A stretch of 64,000 nt of DNA from Methanobacterium bryantii (GCF_002287175.1 NZ_LMVM01000023.1:1-64000), one strand, 5' to 3'. Shown: positions 1 to 8,749, counted from the stretch's first letter. The notes: a model not told the origin generated them from the sequence alone. Translations and numbers: made by a program.

Positions 1-272
1 CCTCAAAAAATTCATAGAATTTTTTGGGACATTCAAACGCAAAGCGTTTGATGCCTGCAAAATTTTTAATTTTGCGGCCGAGGAAACAGAGTTTCCTCCG
101 GCATCGGAAATCTATGATTTCCGAAAGGTTAAGAAATGTTTACAAAATCTCCGATTTTGTAACCGCAAAAAACTATTGAAATCTCTGATTTCAATGCATC
201 GAAAATTCACAGAATTTTCGAATGCTTCATTTTTTGCATGCTTGCATTTCCTAAAATTCGAAGAATTTTGGG
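1..272. repeat. Hairpin array A (left edge of window)
   Basis: Back-to-back short perfect palindromes, each with a 7-9 bp A-rich 5' arm, a 3-nt loop and the complementary arm; examples are CAAACGC-aaa-GCGTTTG, GAGGAAAC-aga-GTTTCCTC, CGGAAATC-tat-GATTTCCG and CGAAAATTC-aca-GAATTTTCG. Stem sequences differ from unit to unit while the geometry holds; short linkers such as GTAACCG and GCATG recur in other arrays. Positions 1-149 are a near-identical inverted copy of 52049-52197. No coding potential is credible here. Confidence 0.85.
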
Positions 273-450
273 GCATGAGCATTAAATTAATTTACAGGTA
301 CTGGAATGAAATCAAGTAAACTATTTTGAAACTAGACCGCAGGTGCAGAACATATAAATTTTTTGATATTCTCAAATGAGAGGAAGATACACTACTAACA
401 AAAAAGTCCAAAATAACTCTTCTAAAAAGAATTTCCACTATAATTTTAAG

Positions 451-879
451 CTAAAAAGTTATATTAAACAACACAACCCCCACAATAAACACACCTAAAA
501 AGACAGCACAAGCGAGCATTATATACATCATATATCTAGAAATTATTAGTAACCTGTAACGTATTGGATGTTTTTTATATATTTCCAGAGCTTTCTCCCG
601 TGAATCCTCCTGTTTTTTCTTCATTTCAGGATATTTAATTGAAGTATATCTGGAGTAAATGTGGCTTATAATAGAAATTATAAGCAATAATAATACTATA
701 ATCCAGATATAACCTGCAATAGTACATGTAATAAAAATAATTCCTAAAATAAATGGAAATAAAGCAGATATTAAAGCCTTTTCTTTTTCAGGATGTAGTC
801 TATAGTGATTGACAGCTAAAATACCTAAAATCATGAATAAAATACCCATTATCAAAGAAAATATAGCGATGATTCCCAT
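451..879 (-). CDS. Small membrane protein, paralogue of the next gene
   Basis: This is a 142-residue protein I do not recognise by name. It has four hydrophobic segments (roughly residues 3-23, 38-58, 58-75 and 112-138) and a charged cytoplasmic-type stretch of Lys/Glu/Arg between the third and fourth. A HPEKE motif followed by a IS-LF-FILGI pattern matches the KYPEKE and ISYLFTYLIGI of the neighbouring 975-1277 gene, so the two are paralogues. Both genes also share the sequence AAATGAGTTATT immediately before the start codon and a TATA-like TTTTTATAT upstream, so the duplication included the promoter. Function unknown. Confidence 0.7.
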   Translation of the reverse strand: MGIIAIFSLIMGILFMILGILAVNHYRLHPEKEKALISALFPFILGIIFITCTIAGYIWIIVLLLLIISIISHIYSRYTSIKYPEMKKKQEDSREKALEIYKKHPIRYRLLIISRYMMYIMLACAVFLGVFIVGVVLFNITF

Positions 880-974
880 AATAACTCATTTTTAAATGAA
901 ATATAAAAATTTTTCGACATTTTAACAGGTAAACCTACCCCATTAAAATTATTATAAAACAAGGACTAATATAA

Positions 975-1277
975 TCAAATTACAAGAGCCGCCCAACCAG
1001 CAGCTAACTTTTCCCAAAATGCAGGAGATTTATATCCTTCAGGATGTTTCTTTGAAAGATAAACATGATGTAAATAAAAAAGTACGAGTATAAACAGCAT
1101 TGCAGGCCAAAAACCAGTAGCAACTATAATCCAAAGAATTCCAATAAGATATGTAAATAAATAAGATATATAATCCAACTCTTTTTCAGGATATTTTCGT
1201 TTGTTAAAGATATCTAGAGTGGTTACAATTATAAGAAAAATTCCTATTATTAAAAAACCTATATCAAAAATATTCAT
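975..1277 (-). CDS. Small membrane protein, shorter paralogue
   Basis: This 100-residue protein has three predicted membrane segments (about residues 4-22, 38-55 and 58-72), followed by a short polar tail ending in a Trp/Ala-rich stretch. The KYPEKE then ISYLFTYLIGI pattern is shared with the longer neighbour at 451-879, as are HIYS/HHVYL and KYPE/KHPEG stretches downstream. It lacks the fourth membrane segment of that neighbour. The promoter region is also shared. The two genes point the same way and are separated by about 95 bp, so each probably has its own promoter. Function unknown. Confidence 0.65.
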   Translation of the reverse strand: MNIFDIGFLIIGIFLIIVTTLDIFNKRKYPEKELDYISYLFTYLIGILWIIVATGFWPAMLFILVLFYLHHVYLSKKHPEGYKSPAFWEKLAAGWAALVI

Positions 1278-1474
1278 AATAACTCATTTCTAAATAGGAT
1301 ATAAAAAATTTTTGACAATCCAAAAACAAGTAACAGGTAACCTAACTAAACCAAAAAAATCCCAAAATACTCCTTATTTTCTCAAATACACTAAAATAAC
1401 ACCAGAACAATCACAATATTTACATTTTCAACAAATTTCATATAACATCTGCACCAATATATAACTGTGAGCAC

Positions 1475-2206
1475 ATGCCGAAATTTGAATTTTCAAATAA
1501 ATTAAGGGATTATTTAAAGAAAATAGAAACCGAAACTGGAAAAGAAGTTAAAATACTTGAAAGCCCATATCTCGGAATAAAAGGTATGTGGGCAGGGTTC
1601 AGGTACCATCCAGATTACATCATAGTTATCATCCGTTCAGATATCCAAAAAACAAACGAAACATTGGAACGCTCCATTGCCCACGAGGCAACACACGGCT
1701 ACATCCTGTTTAAAGAAAGGTACTGTAGGGGTGAATTTCCAGAATCAACTGAAGACAGCGACAAAAGGGATATCCAACTCATATTCACCATGGTTGACGA
1801 CATCGTGGTCAATAAAATAATCTTTGAAAACGGCTTTACCCCATTCGGCGTGGAATATCTGGGCGTGGTCCAAAAGGAAATCGATTCCATGATTGCAGGT
1901 GTAGATTTTTACCGGCAGTTTTCTGATGACCTTCTTTTTGATGACTTGCTGATGATAACACGTTACACCATAGCATGGGGATTTTTAGAATATTATGATT
2001 TAAAACTTATAGAACAAGATATACTTAAAAAATTTTTAGATGTATTTAAAGAGACCTATCCTTTACAATACGAAATTACAAACCAGATAAAAGAAATTAT
2101 TAAAGAAAATGACATATTTACAAGTTCAGGGCATTGTAAAGCCATGGGGCTTATTTTAAAAGAGTTAAAATTTGATAGTTTGGTAAAAATAACAAATATG
2201 CCCTGA
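1475..2206 (+). CDS. HExxH-motif protein, putative zinc metallopeptidase
   Basis: This 243-residue soluble protein carries HEATH at about residue 70 (context RSIAHEATHGYI), the HExxH signature of zinc metallopeptidases, in a helix-like setting. A second acidic helix (DIQLIFTMVDDIVVNKII) follows about 30 residues later and could supply a third zinc ligand, as in several minimal metalloprotease folds. There is no signal peptide and no membrane segment, so it should act in the cytoplasm. It stands alone between divergent neighbours. I cannot place it in a named family; peptidase activity is inferred from the motif alone. Confidence 0.7.
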   Translation: MPKFEFSNKLRDYLKKIETETGKEVKILESPYLGIKGMWAGFRYHPDYIIVIIRSDIQKTNETLERSIAHEATHGYILFKERYCRGEFPESTEDSDKRDIQLIFTMVDDIVVNKIIFENGFTPFGVEYLGVVQKEIDSMIAGVDFYRQFSDDLLFDDLLMITRYTIAWGFLEYYDLKLIEQDILKKFLDVFKETYPLQYEITNQIKEIIKENDIFTSSGHCKAMGLILKELKFDSLVKITNMP

Positions 2207-2288
2207 TAAAAAAAGGGATAGTTAAGGGTTAAAATTAACATCCATCAAAATAGCAACCAATCATTAAATATTATAATCAGTGAAACCC

Positions 2289-2576
2289 TTAATTAAATTC
2301 AGGCATTTTTCCATTTTTTTCTCTGTATTCTTTAAGCAGAATGTTCTTTCTCTGTTTTGAACTTTTTTTACTGTCGTTTTCACGGTATCTAAAGTAAACA
2401 ATGCTTTCTGCTGCGTCTTCGTCTGAAAAATGCATAGAAATATTATGTTTCAGTTTTCCCTCGCCGATATAGACAATTTCCTTTTTATCATTGGCAAACT
2501 GGAATACTCCATAGGAATTTGGTAACTGTTTTACATTTTCTTCATTGAAATCCATCCATCGTTTTGCTGCTGGCAT
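2289..2576 (-). CDS. GIY-YIG-like small protein
   Basis: This is a 95-residue protein preceded by a strong ribosome binding site (AAAGGAGGTC, 5 nt before ATG). Its first half has the order of a GIY-YIG core: YGVFQFAN at about residues 22-29, then EIVYIGEG at about 34-41, with VYIG being the classic second half of the motif. The catalytic Arg helix and the Glu of true GIY-YIG nucleases are not obvious in so short a protein, so it may be a degenerate or single-domain member. The basic tail (KKSSKQRKN) could bind nucleic acid. Nuclease activity is not assured. Confidence 0.65.
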   Translation of the reverse strand: MPAAKRWMDFNEENVKQLPNSYGVFQFANDKKEIVYIGEGKLKHNISMHFSDEDAAESIVYFRYRENDSKKSSKQRKNILLKEYREKNGKMPEFN

Positions 2577-2647
2577 TTTTGACCTCCTTTTATGCTCTAG
2601 TATTCACATTTATTTTATTAATATATATTTTATTGATATATAAGCAA

Positions 2648-3235
2648 TTAGGTTTTTGATTCACTAAATTGTGCCTCAATTATAGTATCTTTAATTGCAA
2701 ACCAGTAGATTGAGAGTTCTTTTTCTATCTCTTTATAATTATTAAATTTTTCCATTATTATATCCCAGAACCGTTTGCTGTGATTTAACTCAACAAGATG
2801 GGCAACTTCATGAAAAACAACATATTCAATTAAAGATTCGGGTAAATATTTTAAGTATCTGTTGATATTGATATTATTTCTGGAACTGCAGCTTCCCCAT
2901 CTTGATTTCATCTTCCGAAAATAGATTTTATTTACAGTTACACCCAGTTCAAGGGAGAACTTTTCAACAAGGCTGCGGACCAGTGCCCTGAATTCTTCCT
3001 CAGCAAGCCCATAATTAAGTTCTCTCTGCTTTGCTTCATGTCTTGAGGCATTAATGGCTTTAAATTTCTTATAAATCCATTTTTTGTGTTTTTCTATGAT
3101 CTTTTCATAATTATCATGCCCATTAGGAGCTATAATCACTAATTTTTCATTTTTTAGCTCCAAACGCCAGTACTTCACATTGCGGTGAATTATATCATAT
3201 TCCACTTTTAGATCATAGATTTTTACAGTCTGCAT
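2648..3235 (-). CDS. YgjP-like (DUF45) metallopeptidase
   Basis: This 195-residue protein ends with the hallmark of the YgjP/DUF45 family of M48-like zinc metallopeptidases: KSRWGSCSS, then YVVFHEVAHLVELNHSKRFW, where HEVAH supplies two zinc ligands and NHSKRFW the conserved downstream His. A start at 3235 is preferred over the upstream in-frame ATG at 3283 because GAGG sits 7 nt before it. Bacterial YgjP often lies beside type I restriction genes; here no restriction genes are visible. Cytoplasmic. The substrate is not known. Confidence 0.85.
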   Translation of the reverse strand: MQTVKIYDLKVEYDIIHRNVKYWRLELKNEKLVIIAPNGHDNYEKIIEKHKKWIYKKFKAINASRHEAKQRELNYGLAEEEFRALVRSLVEKFSLELGVTVNKIYFRKMKSRWGSCSSRNNININRYLKYLPESLIEYVVFHEVAHLVELNHSKRFWDIIMEKFNNYKEIEKELSIYWFAIKDTIIEAQFSESKT

Positions 3236-3599
3236 GATTTTCCTCAGGATCCATTCAGCTTTTAGATAGATACGTTCTATCAATCTAATCTAATAAATAG
3301 TAACATAAATCACAAATTCACTTTTATTTTACTAATTTATATGATATAATCTTTCATATCAAAAAGGATCAACGGATATCAATTATTGAGATTGGATTCA
3401 GTAAATGCTTTAAAAAGATCAAAAATTTCAGTAATTTTATTTATTAACTCTAAAGGTAAAAGTAGCATACCTATAAAAAAACTTAATTTAGATAATGTCC
3501 TAAATTAGATTTAACTAATTTCTAATTATACTATTAAACGTTCATGTCGAAGGTTGTGCGAATAATGTAATTATATATTTCAAAAACGACAGGTTTTGA
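3236..3599. other. Intergenic AT-rich DNA before array B
   Basis: I see no gene here. Imperfect dyads such as ATATGATATAATCTTTCATAT near 3340 could belong to the promoter of the leftward YgjP-like gene. The stretch leads directly into hairpin array B. Confidence 0.4.
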
Positions 3600-3912
3600 A
3601 TGCCTACAAAACCTTCGGTTTTGTGGCCGTGAAAAACGAAGTTTTTCACATGTTTACGAAACTTTCAGTTTCGTAACCGAAAAAATTAGAAATTTTTCCA
3701 TGCACAAAAATCAAAGTTAGAGAAAAATGAGTAGCATGCGAAAACTTTGTTTTCGCTGCCTGCAAAACATAGTTTTGCAAGTTTCATGTAAATATTCTGA
3801 AGTACATGTTTTTAAGATAATTCCTATATATTAATCAAAATGGAAAAATCTATCGAAATTTATAATTTCGATGCAGAGAAAAATGCAAAGCATTTTTTGC
3901 ATGTTTCTATTT
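3600..3912. repeat. Hairpin array B upstream of iorA
   Basis: At least eight hairpin units are readable: AAAACC-ttc-GGTTTT, GTGAAAAAC-gaa-GTTTTTCAC, ACGAAACT-ttc-AGTTTCGT, GAAAAATT-aga-AATTTTTC, GCGAAAAC-ttt-GTTTTCGC, GCAAAAC-ata-GTTTTGC, CGAAATT-tat-AATTTCG and AAAAATGC-aaa-GCATTTTT. Three-nucleotide loops are constant, while loop and stem sequences vary. It ends about 110 bp before iorA, so it could lie in the 5' leader if transcription starts upstream. Confidence 0.85.
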
Positions 3913-4021
3913 TTCGGTTACAATTTAACATAAAATATAATTTATGCACATGATCATAAACATGAGCATAAGTAAACACAAGAATCAATTAAAGCATATT
4001 TAATCATTATAAGGCGATATC

Positions 4022-5875
4022 ATGAATATAACAAAGGTTTTAACTGGCAAAGAAGGTGAAAAACTATTTTTGTTAGGTAACGAAGCTGCAGTTCGAGGAA
4101 CAGTCGAAGCTGGAGTATCAGTTGCCTCAACATACCCAGGTACACCATCTTCAGAAATAGGAGATGTTTTATCCAAGCTTGCAAAGGATGCGGGGATGTA
4201 CTTCGAATTTTCCACCAATGAAAAAGTAGCACTTGAGGTTTCAGCTGCTGCTGCTGCATCAGGCTTACGTTCATTTACTTTTATGAAACATGTAGGCTTA
4301 AACGTTGCTGCAGATTCATTTATGAGCGTAGTTTATGAGGGAGTAAATGGCGGGATGATCATCCTGTCAGCTGATGATCCTTCCATATTTTCATCTCAAA
4401 ATGAACAGGACAACAGGCATTACGCACGGATTGCAGGCATTCCTACAGTTGAACCTTCCAATCCGCAGGAAATAAAGGATATGATGAAGTACGGGTACGA
4501 ACTTTCAGAAGAGTTCCAAATACCTGTTTTAATGCGTACAACCACAAGGGTTTCCCATATGAGAGGAGTGGTAGAACTGGAAAAGCCTAACGCCAATAAA
4601 AAAACAGGATACTTTAAAAAAGACCCTAAACGCTTTGTGCCTGTACCTGCAAACGCCAGGGAAATGCACAGAATACTGGTTGAAAAAATGGAGAAAATAG
4701 AAGATGTGGCTAGTAATTCTCCATTTAACAGGATATTCAATAAAGAAAGCAAAATTGGTGTAATTACAAGCGGCAGTGCATTTAACTATGCCATAGATGT
4801 TATAGAAAAAAATGATCTGGCTGTAAACATCCTAAAAATTGGTTTTTCATATCCTTTCCCTGAAAAACTGGTATATGACTTTATAAAGGATTTAGACCAT
4901 GTAATAGTTATTGAAGAAGTAGATCCAATAATGGAAAAAGATATACTTGCAGTAATCGGAAAATATGGCTTAAAAACAAAAGTACACGGCAAACTCGATG
5001 AAACACTGCCCATGATCTTTGAATATACACCAGATATAGTTCTAGAAGGCATGAGAAAAGTTATTGGCATTAATTTAAAAGAAAAACAATCATATGAACC
5101 GGACATTCCTCTTCCAGTACGTGCACCGACTTTATGTTCAGGATGTCCTCACAGGGCTGCTTATTATACTGTTAAAAAAGCAGTTGAAGAGCTAGGTCTT
5201 GATGCAGTGTATCCGAACGATATTGGTTGTTACACACTTGGAATTGAATCCCCATATGAAATGGCAGATTACCTGCTCGCTATGGGTTCAAGTGTAGGTA
5301 CAAGCTGCGGATTCTCAAAATCAACTGATCAAAGTATTGTAAGCTTTATAGGAGACTCTACATTTTTCCATGCGGGCATCCCACCTCTCATAAATGCAGT
5401 GCATAATAAAGACAAGTTTGTGCTCGTTATTTTAGATAACAGAACAACTGCCATGACCGGCGGCCAGCCTCATCCCGGGCTTCCAGTAGATGGGATGGGT
5501 GAAATGGCCCCTGAAATAAGTATAGAAAAAATCGTTGAAGCGATTGGGGTAAAGTTTTTAGAAGTTATAAATCCAGTTAGCGTTGACATATCAAAGGAAA
5601 TATTCAAAAAAGCGCTGCAGTTTGACGGTGTAGCAGTTGTTATTTCAAAATATCCATGCATGCTCACTAAAAAAGGAGTAACCAGTCAATTGCTTATGAA
5701 TGTTGACCCTGAAAAATGTGATAAATGCATGAACTGTCTGAAAGAACTTACCTGCCCTTCAATTTATGTTGCAGAGGACGGTTCTGTAAACATTGATTCA
5801 ATGTTTTGTAGGGGATGCAGTGTTTGCATGCAAATTTGTCCAAAAAAGGCTATTGGAGCTAAAAGAATAAGTTAA
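4022..5875 (+). CDS. iorA: Indolepyruvate:ferredoxin oxidoreductase, alpha subunit
   Basis: This is the large, thiamine-diphosphate-containing subunit (617 residues, normal length) of the enzyme that interconverts aryl-2-oxo acids with aryl-acyl-CoA plus CO2, using ferredoxin. The N-terminal half is the pyrimidine-binding/transketolase-like domain (GNEAAVRG, STYPGTPSSEIGD), and the thiamine-binding GDSTFFH segment lies near residue 443. Two ferredoxin-type clusters close the protein: CDKCMNC starting at residue 566 and CRGCSVCMQIC at 596. GCGATA-type Shine-Dalgarno context (AAGGCGATATC) precedes the ATG. iorB follows 27 bp later, and a phenylacetate-CoA ligase and an ACT protein nearby suggest use in the anabolic direction. 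Confidence 0.95.
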   Translation: MNITKVLTGKEGEKLFLLGNEAAVRGTVEAGVSVASTYPGTPSSEIGDVLSKLAKDAGMYFEFSTNEKVALEVSAAAAASGLRSFTFMKHVGLNVAADSFMSVVYEGVNGGMIILSADDPSIFSSQNEQDNRHYARIAGIPTVEPSNPQEIKDMMKYGYELSEEFQIPVLMRTTTRVSHMRGVVELEKPNANKKTGYFKKDPKRFVPVPANAREMHRILVEKMEKIEDVASNSPFNRIFNKESKIGVITSGSAFNYAIDVIEKNDLAVNILKIGFSYPFPEKLVYDFIKDLDHVIVIEEVDPIMEKDILAVIGKYGLKTKVHGKLDETLPMIFEYTPDIVLEGMRKVIGINLKEKQSYEPDIPLPVRAPTLCSGCPHRAAYYTVKKAVEELGLDAVYPNDIGCYTLGIESPYEMADYLLAMGSSVGTSCGFSKSTDQSIVSFIGDSTFFHAGIPPLINAVHNKDKFVLVILDNRTTAMTGGQPHPGLPVDGMGEMAPEISIEKIVEAIGVKFLEVINPVSVDISKEIFKKALQFDGVAVVISKYPCMLTKKGVTSQLLMNVDPEKCDKCMNCLKELTCPSIYVAEDGSVNIDSMFCRGCSVCMQICPKKAIGAKRIS

Positions 5876-5902
5876 CCTATTATAAATCATGGAGATTAAA
5901 AA

Positions 5903-6496
5903 ATGGAACCATATAACATTTATATCTGCGGTGTCGGAGGACAAGGAATCATCAAAACCAGTATTGTAATTGGCGAAGCTGCAATGAAAAGCGACATGGG
6001 AGTTGTAATGAGCGAAGTACATGGAATGGCCCAGCGTGGGGGGGTTGTCTCAACAGAACTTAAAATAGGGGATTCAAAAAGCCCAATAATTGAAAAAGGC
6101 AGCACTAACCTCTTAATTGCATTTGAACCGATGGAAGCACTTAGGGCAATCCCAAAAGCAAGTGAAGATACCTATGTCATTGTAAATACTTCTCCAATAA
6201 TGCCTTTTAACATAATTGGAAGTGAAGTGCCTTATCCAGAAATTCCAGATATTTTAGATGAACTTAAATCGAAAGTAAAAGATGTATTTGCTCTTGACGC
6301 TGAAAAAGCAGCTAAAGATGCAGGACATATCCTTTCACTTAACATGGTTATGCTCGGAGGGGCTACTGCAGTTTCAGACTTCCCCATAGGTAAAGAAGCT
6401 GTTTTAAAATCAATGAAGGCAAACTTACCTCAAAAAAGCATTCCTATTAACAAAAAAGCATATGAAAAAGGGTTTGAATTTGTTTCATCCAGATAA
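5903..6496 (+). CDS. iorB: Indolepyruvate:ferredoxin oxidoreductase, beta subunit
   Basis: This 197-residue protein is the small gamma-domain subunit of the 2-oxoacid oxidoreductase. The start is typical of the family (IYICGVGGQGIIKTS, about residues 6-20), followed by SEVHGMAQRGGVVSTE near residue 40-55, the segment that packs against the large subunit and the CoA-binding face. GGAGATTAAAA precedes the ATG, and it lies 27 bp behind iorA, so the two are co-transcribed. The stop codon lies in the arm of an 8-bp inverted repeat at 6491-6510 that may end the transcript. Confidence 0.95.
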   Translation: MEPYNIYICGVGGQGIIKTSIVIGEAAMKSDMGVVMSEVHGMAQRGGVVSTELKIGDSKSPIIEKGSTNLLIAFEPMEALRAIPKASEDTYVIVNTSPIMPFNIIGSEVPYPEIPDILDELKSKVKDVFALDAEKAAKDAGHILSLNMVMLGGATAVSDFPIGKEAVLKSMKANLPQKSIPINKKAYEKGFEFVSSR

Positions 6497-6510
6497 TTTC
6501 TTAATTATCT
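6491..6510 (+). terminator. Hairpin at the iorB stop codon
   Basis: AGATAATT and AATTATCT form an 8-bp stem with a TCTT loop; the iorB TAA stop is in the 5' arm. T-rich DNA follows (TATTTTACTG, then TTTTAATCTTTTATAAC). It is plausible as a 3'-end signal of the iorAB message, but archaeal termination depends mainly on T-runs. Confidence 0.4.
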
Positions 6511-6818
6511 TATTTTACTGGATTCGCTCAAATCATTCCCATTTTTAATCTTTTATAACATAATTTTCATCTCTCCATTTTTAAAGGTTTTAATTTTACT
6601 TAATCTTGATATTATTACTTAGGCAAAGCAGTAATTCCATTTTAGATAATTTTAAATATGAGAATGAATCAATATTTTACTTCATTAATATCAGGCTGTG
6701 GATTCCTCTAAAAATATATTTTGAAGGTGCCCATTAAGTCATTACTTTACAAATATCAATTAAAGGACGTGAAAAAACGGATATTAATAGTAGAAGCGGT
6801 TTAATTGTAATTATTATA

Positions 6819-7085
6819 GTGGTAATTATTGGAGCGGCGTATATTACACTGGCAAGTCAGGTTAATCACAATCAAACAAGTTCAAATGCATCAAATATTA
6901 GCCCAGCACATGATAACGCCAATAACCCCGAAAATACCAATACATCCATTAGCAATGGAACCAGTTCGCAAAATAGTACTCATACAAATAGTACAACCAG
7001 TACAAAAATTAATCAGACTCAAAATACTACTAACTCTACCAAAAAAGTAAGTGCACAAGCATTTACAGTAAGTAACGCCTCTTAA
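6819..7085 (+). CDS. Thr/Ser/Asn-rich surface protein with N-terminal membrane anchor
   Basis: The protein begins with a hydrophobic helix (VVIIGAAYITLA) and continues as a low-complexity Asn/Ser/Thr-rich tail (NSTHTNSTTSTKINQTQNTT), which suits an exported, glycosylated surface peptide with many N-x-S/T sites. The GTG at 6819 lies inside the hydrophobic segment, so the true N-terminus is upstream: the same frame stays open back to 6738 and reads SRSGLIVII before it. A better start, GTG 6769 behind AAAGGAC, is one base out of frame across a run of six A; adding one A would give MKKTDINSRSGLIV. Either a frameshift or a non-standard start is likely. Confidence 0.5.
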   Translation: MVIIGAAYITLASQVNHNQTSSNASNISPAHDNANNPENTNTSISNGTSSQNSTHTNSTTSTKINQTQNTTNSTKKVSAQAFTVSNAS

Positions 7086-7097
7086 ATAGATTATAAA

Positions 7098-7161
7098 TCG
7101 CCAGCATATTATCTAAGTGTTACATCTAAACCAAAAGTAGAGTTTCATAGATATCTGGCGA
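7098..7161. other. Inverted repeat between convergent genes
   Basis: TCGCCAG (7098-7104) and CTGGCGA (7155-7161) are perfect complements 50 nt apart, with further A/T pairing inside (CATAT/ATAT). A T-run on both strands follows at 7179-7197. It lies between the surface-protein gene and the convergent chagasin-like gene and may act as a bidirectional transcript end. Confidence 0.4.
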
Positions 7162-7196
7162 AATAATTAAATAAAAAAACTCTTTTTTTCTTTTTA

Positions 7197-7589
7197 TTAG
7201 TTTACAATGTTTATATGGTAAATGATCTCCTTTGCAGGGAGACAGTTTTCCCAAGGCATAATATATTTCATAGTTAGATCTGTTTTACCAGTTTTAAGGG
7301 CTTTAAATGTAAATATTTGATATCCCCCACTTCCACAGCGTATTGGCATGTCTGGAATATAAGTTTCATTTACAAGCTTTAAAGAATTTGAATCGAATTC
7401 TGAGATCCATTTATAACCAGTACTTGGATTACTTTCCAAAGTTATATTGAATTTTTCATTTACATTTACAGTTAACTTTTTTTCTTCTTTAACAGGCAAT
7501 ATACATCTATCTGCTGCAAATACTCCCGAAACCATACTCAATGAGAATACAGCTAAGATAAGTATTGAAGCTGTTTTTAAACATTTCAT
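7197..7589 (-). CDS. Chagasin-like (I42) cysteine-protease inhibitor, secreted
   Basis: This 130-residue protein has an N-terminal signal peptide (hydrophobic residues 7-25, ending VFAAD) and the three loops that mark I42/chagasin inhibitors: NPSTGYKW near residues 54-61, a glycine-rich GSGGYQIFTF loop near 86-95, and MPWE near 109-113 in place of the usual RPW. Chagasin-type proteins block papain-family peptidases with these loops. In a methanogen it would act outside the membrane, possibly against pseudomurein- or protein-degrading peptidases. No target peptidase is adjacent. Confidence 0.8.
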   Translation of the reverse strand: MKCLKTASILILAVFSLSMVSGVFAADRCILPVKEEKKLTVNVNEKFNITLESNPSTGYKWISEFDSNSLKLVNETYIPDMPIRCGSGGYQIFTFKALKTGKTDLTMKYIMPWENCLPAKEIIYHINIVN

Positions 7590-7729
7590 TTTTTTACCAC
7601 CATTTCTTACTTACATTTAAAATGTAAAAGTTTATATATATAAATCTATCGTATAATATAAACAACAGTCAAAGTGAGCTGGAAGATAGGAACTATTTAA
7701 AAATAATACAGCAGGCATCAATTTTTTTT

Positions 7730-8128
7730 ATGGCCTTTATCTCTGCACCAATATGCCCTGCAGCTACAGAAACCCGGATAACAGAAATAGAGAATATTTA
7801 CGTGAAACATGGAGATAAAACATCCATATCGGCAGGTGGACAACTAAATGAAGGCTCAAGATGGGTAGACATTGATGGAAAATATTTAACGTTTACAGTT
7901 TCAGACATTAACGGCACCAAAATAATCAGTAAAACTGAAAAAATAAATTTTTGGGACGGTAAAGCCTCTGTAGATATAGATACCTATAATTTAATTCCAG
8001 GAAGATACATAATAGATGTAAAATACATGGGAAACAAGTATTTATGCCCTTGTAAGGCCCATGCATCGCTAGTGGTTATATCGCCCCACATTAACTTCCA
8101 AAATCAAAATCCAAGGTGTAATTTATGA
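7730..8128 (+). CDS. Exported beta-rich protein of unknown function
   Basis: The mature part is beta-strand-rich, with an extracellular Ig-like or Big-like feel (YLTFTVSDINGTKII, LIPGRYIIDVKYMG), and has a CPCKAH motif near the end. The visible N-terminus (MAFISAPICPAATE) looks like the last part of a signal peptide. The frame is open upstream to before 7682 and continues the hydrophobic segment (KIIQQASIFF), but it offers no ATG, GTG or TTG. The start is therefore uncertain, and an unusual start or an upstream error is possible. The next small reading frame overlaps its stop by 4 nt. Confidence 0.55.
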   Translation: MAFISAPICPAATETRITEIENIYVKHGDKTSISAGGQLNEGSRWVDIDGKYLTFTVSDINGTKIISKTEKINFWDGKASVDIDTYNLIPGRYIIDVKYMGNKYLCPCKAHASLVVISPHINFQNQNPRCNL

Positions 8129-8274
8129 AAATAAATGAGTTTTTGTGTTTATTTAAAAAATATATGCATTCAATCCCTTCAGACATGCTTTTATGTAATG
8201 ATGAAACTCGTTTAAGGGAAAAAAATAAGCTTGAAGGTAAAAAACAAAAAAAATCCTCTAAAAGTAAAATATGA
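8125..8274 (+). CDS. Possible small basic protein translationally coupled to upstream gene
   Basis: A 49-residue reading frame starts at the ATG that overlaps the TGA of the preceding gene (ATGA). The N-terminal part is mildly hydrophobic with two Cys (NEFLCLFKKY, MLLCNDE), and the C-terminal third is very Lys-rich (KLEGKKQKKSSKSK). The overlap favours translation by coupling, but no family is recognised and the reading frame could be fortuitous. Confidence 0.35.
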   Translation: MKINEFLCLFKKYMHSIPSDMLLCNDETRLREKNKLEGKKQKKSSKSKI

Positions 8275-8290
8275 AAATTAAAAAATAAAA

Positions 8291-8722
8291 CTACAAACCA
8301 TAAATATCTTTAGCAGGTATAACCTCTGCACCGCCGTCTTGGAGTGCTTTAATTCCACCATCGATATTTTCTGGATGTAATAAAACTATAGCTCCGTTTT
8401 CTTTTTCTTCTACGAATGCATAAAGATATTCCAGGTTAATATCATTATCATCGAGAATTCCCAGGATTTTACCCAATCCTCCAGGCTGATCCTGCATTCT
8501 AACGGCGATTACTTCCCCAATTTTTACAATGAAATTGTTGTCTTCAAGCAATTTTTTAGTTTTATCAGGTTCTGGAACTATTAACCTTAAAATTCCAAAA
8601 TCAGAAGTGTCTGCAATTGAAAGAGCCCTTATATTGACCCCACCTTCCTCAAGCACATCCAAAGCTTTCCTCATCCTTCCTTTCCTATTTTCCAAAAATA
8701 TGGACAACTGTTTTACTTTCAT
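8291..8722 (-). CDS. Tandem ACT-domain protein
   Basis: This 143-residue protein has two ACT domains: residues 1-70 (VKQLSIFLENRKGRMRKAL) and 72-143 (VIAVRMQDQPGGLGKILGIL). ACT domains bind small ligands, usually amino acids, at domain interfaces. AGGTGG precedes the start. It is 27 bp downstream of the phenylacetate-CoA ligase on the same strand, and this linkage, with iorAB nearby, is recurrent in methanogens. It probably senses an aromatic amino acid and modulates the pathway. No catalytic domain is present. Confidence 0.9.
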   Translation of the reverse strand: MKVKQLSIFLENRKGRMRKALDVLEEGGVNIRALSIADTSDFGILRLIVPEPDKTKKLLEDNNFIVKIGEVIAVRMQDQPGGLGKILGILDDNDINLEYLYAFVEEKENGAIVLLHPENIDGGIKALQDGGAEVIPAKDIYGL

Positions 8723-8749
8723 AATGCCACCTAATGTATTTATGCTTTT

